Shown here: positions 58,039 through 64,000 of the stretch, piece after piece
Layout of the letters: every line of letters begins with the position of its first letter
Numbering within the stretch: the first letter of the stretch is position 1
NCBI RefSeq assembly: GCF_900183575.1
Contig: NZ_FXUZ01000004.1
Span: forward strand, 1-64,000
Source: Staphylococcus cornubiensis
GTDB lineage: Bacteria > Bacillota > Bacilli > Staphylococcales > Staphylococcaceae
Reading direction: 5' to 3'
Length of the DNA: 64,000 bases
The notes under the pieces: model-generated
Seen by the model: the letters and a program-made list of their open reading frames with translations, nothing else
What the model was told of the DNA's origin: nothing
Databases searched by the model: none
Position numbers and translations under genes: made by a program

Positions 58039-61000
58039 ATGTCAAAAAAGGAAAAAGCATTGAATGAAAGTTTGAAACAGGAAAAATCCCGGGTCAAAAT
58101 ATATAAGTCTGGGAAGCATTGGGTGAGGTCGGGTATTAAGGAATTTAAGTTATTGCACATAATGGGATTACCTTTATTAACAAGTCGTTCAACTGAAGAG
58201 GGTGATGAAGGTAAAGGGAATGTCATTAAAAGACATGTAATCAAAGTGACTACGCTTGCAGGTGGTGCTTTAACAGCAAATGCGTTTCAAGGTCACGAAG
58301 CAATGGCGGCTTCTGAACTTCCGTTAACTTCGGAGTTGTCTACACAGAGTACGGCTGTCGCAAACCAGAACTCAACAGTATTAAGTCAACAGAGCAATTG
58401 TGAAAGTGAGACAGTACCATCAGAATCAGTTCAAAGTTCTGAACAAAATGACGCGAATACGCATACGCAAACATCGGAAAGTGATAGTGCATCATTAGCA
58501 GAAAGTCAAAATGTGCGTACATCATCGAGTGAAACTCATAGTGAAACGGCGTATCCAAAAACTTCAGAAAATGCACATGCGAAAGATAGCACAGTAACTT
58601 CAGAAATTCATAGCGCGCATACTACAGAGAGCGAACGTACGAAAGCATTGCACAGTGAAAATACGATACAACATAGTGAATCCACAGAAAATCATACATC
58701 TCCTCATGCGCATACAACCACGAAAACGCAGTCATACGAACATCGCACTATGGACTCTAGTGAAAGTAAAGAAAATGACTCCTCATCTTTTTCAAAAACT
58801 GGAGAAAAAGATTCAAGCAAACCACAACATAGAACATCCACTACAGCGCATGATGCTACAACACAGCACGCTCAATCGATATCACAGAACAAGGCACATT
58901 CATCATTAACAACAAGTGAGTCAGCGTCTAGCCTAAGTCAACCTCTCCATAGTGAAGTGCCTATGAAAACAATGACAAAGGTACTCGAACCGATAACATG
59001 GGTGTCTTCAGAAAGTGTAGCGACACCAACGACTACGAGTGAATCGCATCACACGAAAAGGATTCGAAATGCAAGGTCGGTAAGTCATTTGACGACAACA
59101 CGAGATACGACGTCAAGGGTATCGGACCAAGTTGTCGTGACACGAGATAACTTTGAAAGTAACTTTACTGCAAGAGGGACAGCGTATTATGTGCCGGAGA
59201 CAGGCATTGTCACTTTAACGTCTGACGCACGCAACCAAAGAGGGTCAATTACGCTCGGTTCCAGAGTTAATTTTGGAGAAAGTTTCGAATTAGTCGGTGC
59301 TGTCAACCTAGGAAAGCGTTATGAAGGGCATAGTCCAGACGGTATACCAGGTGGTGATGGGATTGGTTTTGTTTTTTCACCGGGTCCTTTAGGTGAAGTT
59401 GGGAAGCAAGGGGCAGCTGTTGGTTTTGGTGGTCTGAGTAGTGCGTTTGGTTTCAAGTTAGATACGTATCACAACACAACACAACCGAAAGCAAGTGACG
59501 ATGCAAATGCGGATCCCCCAACTGTCGGTGGTGGTGGTGCTTTTGGTGCTTTTGTGACAACCAATAAAAATGGTGTCGCGGTAACTTATACAGAGGGGAC
59601 GACGACAGCGACTGCAGCTAAGTTACACAAGCAACCAGATGGCACTTTCGAGCATTTCCTTATTAGTTATGATGCTGCCACGAAAGTGATGACCGTCGTT
59701 TATGCGAATCAAAAATGGTCGAAAGATATTTCAGATTGGATTTTAAGAAGTGGGAATACGACCTTTTCATTCTCGATATCGGCATCAACTGGCGACGCAC
59801 GAAATTTACAACAAATTCAAGTAGGTTCGCTTTACTATACCGAAGCCGCCGTTACCCATGTGCATTATTTCGATGCAGATACAGGCCAAGAAATTATACC
59901 GCCGAAAAAGATAGCCGGTAATGTAGGGGATGTTGTGACAATCGATCAGCAAGAGAATGCGTTATCAGCAAGAGGTTATCGATACGTAAGCTTTTACAGT
60001 AAAGATGCACCAACTTATAATGCGTCAAACAATACGTTGCAACTGACTGAGGCGGGGCAAACGGTGGTCTTCTTTTATAAAGATGTGACAGCTCCGAGAT
60101 TAGATATGCCGACACAAACGAAAGAGCTGAATAGTCCGATTACGCCGATTACAGTGAATACGACAGATAATGGGACTGGACATGTGAAAAATTTGGTAGC
60201 CGAATTACCACCAGGACTAAAGTACGATGAGGTAGACAACATGATTACGGGAACACCGATTAAGTTAGGTACATTTAAGGTGACTGTGACCTCTATTGAC
60301 GAAGCGGATAATTTTTCTACTTCTTCGTTTAACTTCAATATTATTGATACGACAAATCCAATTGTGAAGGTTGAACATCAATTCAATGAAGTTTTTGAAC
60401 CGATTACTGGAGTCGAGATAAAGACGATTGACAATAGTGGGATGACGACAGATACCGTGACGGGCTTACCACTAGGTCTAACATATAATCCTGAGACAAA
60501 AATGGTCAGCGGGACACCAGTGCAAATAGGTGAATTCATGGTCACTGTGACGTCTCAAGATCCGAGCCATAATACGACGAAAAAACTTTTTGTATGGACG
60601 ATTGGAAGAAATATTGAAAGTGATTCCATTTCTGATTCGCAAAGTACTTCGTTAAGTGAGTCCAAGAGCATGTCAACATCAAATAGTATGAGTACTTTGT
60701 TGAGTGCGATCAATAGGGTGTCAGAAGCGGAAAGTACAAGCTTGTCATTGAGTAGTTCAGGAAGTGAGAGTACGTCATTGAGTAATTCGGAAAGTATATC
60801 AACATCATTAAGTATATCGATTAGTGAGAGTAATTTTGTGTCAGACAGTACCTCGATGTCAGAAAACGAAAGTACATCTGCTTCAAATAGTATGTCAATG
60901 AGCGACAGTGAATCCGAAAGTGCTAGCATATCTCTATCTAATAGCATAAATGATTCAGAAAGCACTTCAATCAGTGACAGCATTTCTGTATCGGATAGCA

Positions 61001-62973
61001 CGTCAACATCAAATAGTATAAGCGATTCTGTATCGAATAGTGACAGTGTATCGTTAAGTGAATCCGAGAGCATATCGGCCAGTGACAGCACATCGTTATC
61101 AGAGCGTACGAGTATTTCAGCAAGCAACAGTAGGTCAGTAAGCGATTCAGCAAGCATGAGTGCATCAGTTTCAGATAGTGTCGCTTCATCAGAAAGTGAG
61201 AGTACATCGATGTCTGAGAGTGACTCGTTAAGTGATAGTATCTCTGTTTCTAATAGTACGAGTGATTCGATATCGTCTAGCACAATTCTTTCAACGAGCG
61301 ATTCAGAGAGTACATCGATTTTCGAAAGTACTTCTACAAGTGACAGTGTATCGATTTCCAATAGTACTAGCGCGTCAATAAGTGAATCGATTTCAGGCAG
61401 TGTGTCAATAAGCGAGAGCACGTCAGTTTCTAGTAGTATCAGTGACAAATTAAGCGATTCGGAAAGTATGTCTGTATCAGAAAGTACAAGTCTTTCATTA
61501 AGTATTTTTGACAGTAATTCGTTGTCAGACAGCACAAGTATCTCACTTAGTGCATCAGCGAGTGAAAGTGAATCTATTTCATTAAGTACTTCTATTTCAG
61601 ATAGTGACAGTGCATCAATGGCGAATAGTACATCCACTTCAAATAGTTTAAGTCTTTCATCTAGTGAATCTATGAGTGCTTCAGTGTCTGATAGCGACAG
61701 CATCTCACTCAGCAAATCGACAAGTACTTCCATGTCAGACAGTACATCAGAAAGTACAAGTCTTTCTGAGTCTTATAGTACAAGCACGTCATGGAGTCAA
61801 TCGGAAAGTCTCTCAACTTCCGAAAGTGCGTCAATGAGTGACAGCACATCTATTTCTGAAAGTGACAGCATTTCTCTATCAGACAGTGTGAGCCAATCAT
61901 TGAGTGATTCAGCAAGCATGTCGACATCAAATAGTGCTTCCAATAGTGTGAGCGACTCTGTATCAACAAGTACAAGCACGTCACTGAGCAATTCGGAAAG
62001 TCTTTCAACTTCAGAAAGCGACTCAATAAGTGTTAGTACATCTGAATCGACAAGTAGCAGCACGTCGTTAAGCAATTCGCTCAGTGTCTCGCTCAGTGAG
62101 TCAGCCAATAATAGTACATCTGTTTCTAACAGTGCTTCTATTTCAGGCAGTACGAGTGCATCGTTAAGTCAATCAACAAGTACATCACTCAGCACTTCAA
62201 TGAGTGGCAGTACATCAACAAGTGGTTCAGTAAGTGAATCGATTTCAACCAGCATATCAACAAGTGGCAGTACATCAGCGTCTGAAAGTATAAGCACATC
62301 ACTCAGTCTTTCAACATCAGGAAGTCTTTCAGTGAGTGATAGTATATCTATTTCTGATTCGCAAAGTACGTCAACGAGTGCATCAGTATCTGCAAGTGCA
62401 AGTACGTCAACGAGTGCATCAGTCAGTCAGAGTCATTCTCTTTCAACGAGTCAAAGCAGGTCGATAAGTGCATCGACAAGTGAGAGCACTTCAGTGTCCA
62501 CAAGTCTTTCAAGCTCCGAGAGTGTGTCTATGGCAAGCAGTGCTAGCGTATCGACAAGTTATTCCGATAGCTTAAGCACATCAACAAGTGAAAGCCTGTC
62601 ATTAAGCGGTTCAATGTCACACAGTACGTCAACAAGTGACAGTGGTTCACTAAGTACATCGAATAGCACAAGTACGAGCTTAAGTGGTGCACACTCTACA
62701 AGCCATAGCGAATCTGTTTCTAATCGTCTGCAACACCATTCAACAAGTGAAAGTACATCACAAAGCATGCATCCGACAACAAGTGAATCCATCACGCAAC
62801 AGCCAATTGAAACACCAAAGCATCATTCACCTCAATCATTACCAAATACAGGTGAAAAAGACACATCAAAAGATATATTCGCTGGCTTGTTATCAGCCTT
62901 GTTCGGTTTAGCATTATTCGGCAAAGCTAAAAAAGACAAAAAAGATAAAACGACACGTAAGAAAGATAATTAA
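58039..62973 (+). CDS. sraP: Serine-rich-repeat adhesin (SraP-like)
   Basis: A 1644-residue wall-anchored glycoprotein adhesin exported by the accessory Sec system. The N-terminus has the YKSGKHW motif (22-28) of the long SRR signal peptide. Then: a first Ser/Thr/His-rich repeat region (about 105-345), an L-type-lectin domain (about 370-605, with [16 protein letters not shown]), a beta-grasp/MucBP-like module (about 605-660), two cadherin-like modules (about 660-850), a long second Ser-rich region (859-1586) and LPNTG at 1601-1605 with membrane helix and basic tail. Same order as S. aureus SraP, which binds sialylated glycans. secY2 follows, supporting the call. No frame disruption. Confidence 0.92.
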   Translation: MSKKEKALNESLKQEKSRVKIYKSGKHWVRSGIKEFKLLHIMGLPLLTSRSTEEGDEGKGNVIKRHVIKVTTLAGGALTANAFQGHEAMAASELPLTSELSTQSTAVANQNSTVLSQQSNCESETVPSESVQSSEQNDANTHTQTSESDSASLAESQNVRTSSSETHSETAYPKTSENAHAKDSTVTSEIHSAHTTESERTKALHSENTIQHSESTENHTSPHAHTTTKTQSYEHRTMDSSESKENDSSSFSKTGEKDSSKPQHRTSTTAHDATTQHAQSISQNKAHSSLTTSESASSLSQPLHSEVPMKTMTKVLEPITWVSSESVATPTTTSESHHTKRIRNARSVSHLTTTRDTTSRVSDQVVVTRDNFESNFTARGTAYYVPETGIVTLTSDARNQRGSITLGSRVNFGESFELVGAVNLGKRYEGHSPDGIPGGDGIGFVFSPGPLGEVGKQGAAVGFGGLSSAFGFKLDTYHNTTQPKASDDANADPPTVGGGGAFGAFVTTNKNGVAVTYTEGTTTATAAKLHKQPDGTFEHFLISYDAATKVMTVVYANQKWSKDISDWILRSGNTTFSFSISASTGDARNLQQIQVGSLYYTEAAVTHVHYFDADTGQEIIPPKKIAGNVGDVVTIDQQENALSARGYRYVSFYSKDAPTYNASNNTLQLTEAGQTVVFFYKDVTAPRLDMPTQTKELNSPITPITVNTTDNGTGHVKNLVAELPPGLKYDEVDNMITGTPIKLGTFKVTVTSIDEADNFSTSSFNFNIIDTTNPIVKVEHQFNEVFEPITGVEIKTIDNSGMTTDTVTGLPLGLTYNPETKMVSGTPVQIGEFMVTVTSQDPSHNTTKKLFVWTIGRNIESDSISDSQSTSLSESKSMSTSNSMSTLLSAINRVSEAESTSLSLSSSGSESTSLSNSESISTSLSISISESNFVSDSTSMSENESTSASNSMSMSDSESESASISLSNSINDSESTSISDSISVSDSTSTSNSISDSVSNSDSVSLSESESISASDSTSLSERTSISASNSRSVSDSASMSASVSDSVASSESESTSMSESDSLSDSISVSNSTSDSISSSTILSTSDSESTSIFESTSTSDSVSISNSTSASISESISGSVSISESTSVSSSISDKLSDSESMSVSESTSLSLSIFDSNSLSDSTSISLSASASESESISLSTSISDSDSASMANSTSTSNSLSLSSSESMSASVSDSDSISLSKSTSTSMSDSTSESTSLSESYSTSTSWSQSESLSTSESASMSDSTSISESDSISLSDSVSQSLSDSASMSTSNSASNSVSDSVSTSTSTSLSNSESLSTSESDSISVSTSESTSSSTSLSNSLSVSLSESANNSTSVSNSASISGSTSASLSQSTSTSLSTSMSGSTSTSGSVSESISTSISTSGSTSASESISTSLSLSTSGSLSVSDSISISDSQSTSTSASVSASASTSTSASVSQSHSLSTSQSRSISASTSESTSVSTSLSSSESVSMASSASVSTSYSDSLSTSTSESLSLSGSMSHSTSTSDSGSLSTSNSTSTSLSGAHSTSHSESVSNRLQHHSTSESTSQSMHPTTSESITQQPIETPKHHSPQSLPNTGEKDTSKDIFAGLLSALFGLALFGKAKKDKKDKTTRKKDN
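60613..62796 (+). repeat. Serine-rich repeat tract of the adhesin
   Basis: About 2.2 kb of irregular S-x-S/T-x-S units encoded by mixed AGT/AGC and TCN serine codons. It forms the glycosylated stalk. Because codons vary, long open frames without function appear on the opposite strand. Confidence 0.9.
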
Positions 62974-63087
62974 TGCAGTATCCAAAGGGGCGGAAGCAAC
63001 GTTATTTTCTAAAGGACACAAAAGAACATTAAAAAATAATGCAGGCTTTTGCCTCTTCTTTATTAATTCATTAAAAAGAGGAAAAAT

Positions 63088-64000
63088 ATGGGAACATTGA
63101 CAAGTTTGAAGCATATTAAAACGAAAGAATATAAAGTTTTATATCAACGTCTTTTTTTCACATTGATGGTCATTGTCATTTTTATGTTTGGGAGTCACAT
63201 GACTTTACCAGGGATAAAAGAACGAACGCATGCGCCACATAATTTGTTAGATTTAGCTCTGTCGAATGTGGGTGGTGATGTACATACAATCAACATTTTT
63301 TCTCTAGGGCTTGGTCCGTGGCTTACAACGATGATTATCATGGCACTGTTGACTTATCGCAATATCGAAAAAGAAAAGTTGGAAACACGTATAGAACGTC
63401 ATTTTAAAGAGCGTTTTTTCACGATACTATTGGCCGTGATTCAAGGATGTTTTGTGCTCAATCAGTATTATGGCACGCGCCACGGTATTCATATCGGTTT
63501 GTTGTTGCTCATTTTAGTGACAGGGACGATGTTCCTCGTGTGGCTTGCAGATCAAAATACCGTTTATGGCATTGCGGGTCCAACGCCGATTGTGCTTGTC
63601 GGTATCATCAAGTCCATTTTTCAACATCAACAGCTTCAGCGACTAGATACTTCTACAGTCATTATAGGTGTGATGTTGATGTTCATCGTGCTGGTGTTAT
63701 TAGTATGGATAGAGCGCATCGAGTATCACATTATTTATCAAGATATGATGAATGTGACGACAAATCAAAAAGATACGTATATTTCGTGGAAGCTTAATTC
63801 TGGCGGAAGCATTGCGATGATGTTTAATTTTACATTGTTTTTCATCGTAGGAACGATTGCCCATTTGATAGGAAGATGGGCGACAGGAAATGTGACCTAT
63901 CAACCCCAATTTTTAGAATTAAATCATTCCGCGGGCGTTGTGATATTTCTCGTGATGTTCATCGTGCTGAATTATATTTTGTCTAAATTGCTGTTGAATA
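63088..64000 (+). CDS. secY2: Accessory secretion channel SecY2 (partial, runs off the window)
   Basis: An open frame from ATG at 63088 (after AAAGAGG) to the last base, 304 residues so far. It has repeated membrane helices and SecY-like segments (HTINIFSLGLGPWLTTMIIM, GTRHGIHIGL, GGSIAMMFNF) but differs from housekeeping SecY. In S. aureus secY2 directly follows sraP and opens the asp/secA2/gtf genes that glycosylate and export the adhesin. Position 115 bp after the adhesin gene fits this exactly. Confidence 0.9.
   Translation, partial: MGTLTSLKHIKTKEYKVLYQRLFFTLMVIVIFMFGSHMTLPGIKERTHAPHNLLDLALSNVGGDVHTINIFSLGLGPWLTTMIIMALLTYRNIEKEKLETRIERHFKERFFTILLAVIQGCFVLNQYYGTRHGIHIGLLLLILVTGTMFLVWLADQNTVYGIAGPTPIVLVGIIKSIFQHQQLQRLDTSTVIIGVMLMFIVLVLLVWIERIEYHIIYQDMMNVTTNQKDTYISWKLNSGGSIAMMFNFTLFFIVGTIAHLIGRWATGNVTYQPQFLELNHSAGVVIFLVMFIVLNYILSKLLLN

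Noticed and set aside
60555-61733. Long open frame (392 codons) on the minus strand inside the adhesin gene
   Set aside because: It is antisense to the serine-rich repeat; mixed serine codons give stop-free antisense frames of Leu/Ser/Asp-rich composition. No ribosome binding site and no independent motif.

Overview
The window is low-GC staphylococcal DNA. It best fits the Staphylococcus intermedius group (S. pseudintermedius or a close relative): it carries a protein A homologue with four short IgG-binding-type repeats and an internal LysM domain, an intact beta-haemolysin gene, a secreted sialidase, and a serine-rich-repeat adhesin followed by secY2. The species call is inference from remembered gene content; no rRNA or housekeeping marker is present.

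Layout. (1) 1-14428 is the right part of a staphylococcal cassette chromosome (SCC) element: the replication genes CCPol, MP and cch2, the serine recombinase ccrC, the SAUGI/DUF960/DUF1643 conserved block, a decayed RadC-like gene, a type I restriction-modification operon (hsdM-hsdS-hsdR, minus strand) and a HEPN-like gene. It ends at a recognisable SCC attachment core (14411-14428). (2) 14480-24486 is a second, very AT-rich accessory block: SIR2 + HerA (a known anti-phage pair), then a three-gene restriction-modification-like operon with a GIY-YIG/helicase protein and a methyltransferase split over two overlapping genes, then an orphan membrane protein. No second attachment core was found to its right. 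(3) 25019-33815 looks like ordinary chromosome: alanine dehydrogenase, threonine deaminase and an amino-acid permease; an M48 peptidase; a small alarmone synthetase; a copper ATPase behind a CsoR-type site; a tiny ORF; an XRE regulator with membrane helices. (4) 34290-40398 is another AT-rich island: an RpoD-like sigma factor overlapping a 1094-residue RecQ-like helicase, followed by a 406-residue protein with a wHTH-like N-terminus. I do not recognise this as a named system and consider it the best candidate for something undescribed. (5) 41193-46309 is a secreted virulence cluster (protein A homologue, sphingomyelinase, sialidase). (6) 46449-54245 holds a glycosyltransferase/glycerophosphotransferase fusion and a GntR-controlled beta-glucoside PTS operon. 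(7) 54867-57736 holds small membrane proteins, a CPBP protease with a probable dinucleotide frameshift, a structured intergenic repeat and a GNAT acetyltransferase. (8) 58039-64000 is the serine-rich-repeat adhesin and the start of its accessory Sec operon.

How it works together. The left 24 kb is a stack of mobile-element and defence genes around an SCC integration core: type I restriction, HEPN, SIR2-HerA and a second restriction-like locus. The sigma-helicase island is a separate insertion-like block between core-type genes. The remainder is host-interaction and metabolism: surface binding proteins, host lipid and sialic acid degradation, beta-glucoside uptake and copper export.

All calls come from reading the sequence and from remembered family motifs. 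No database search, structure prediction or alignment was run.
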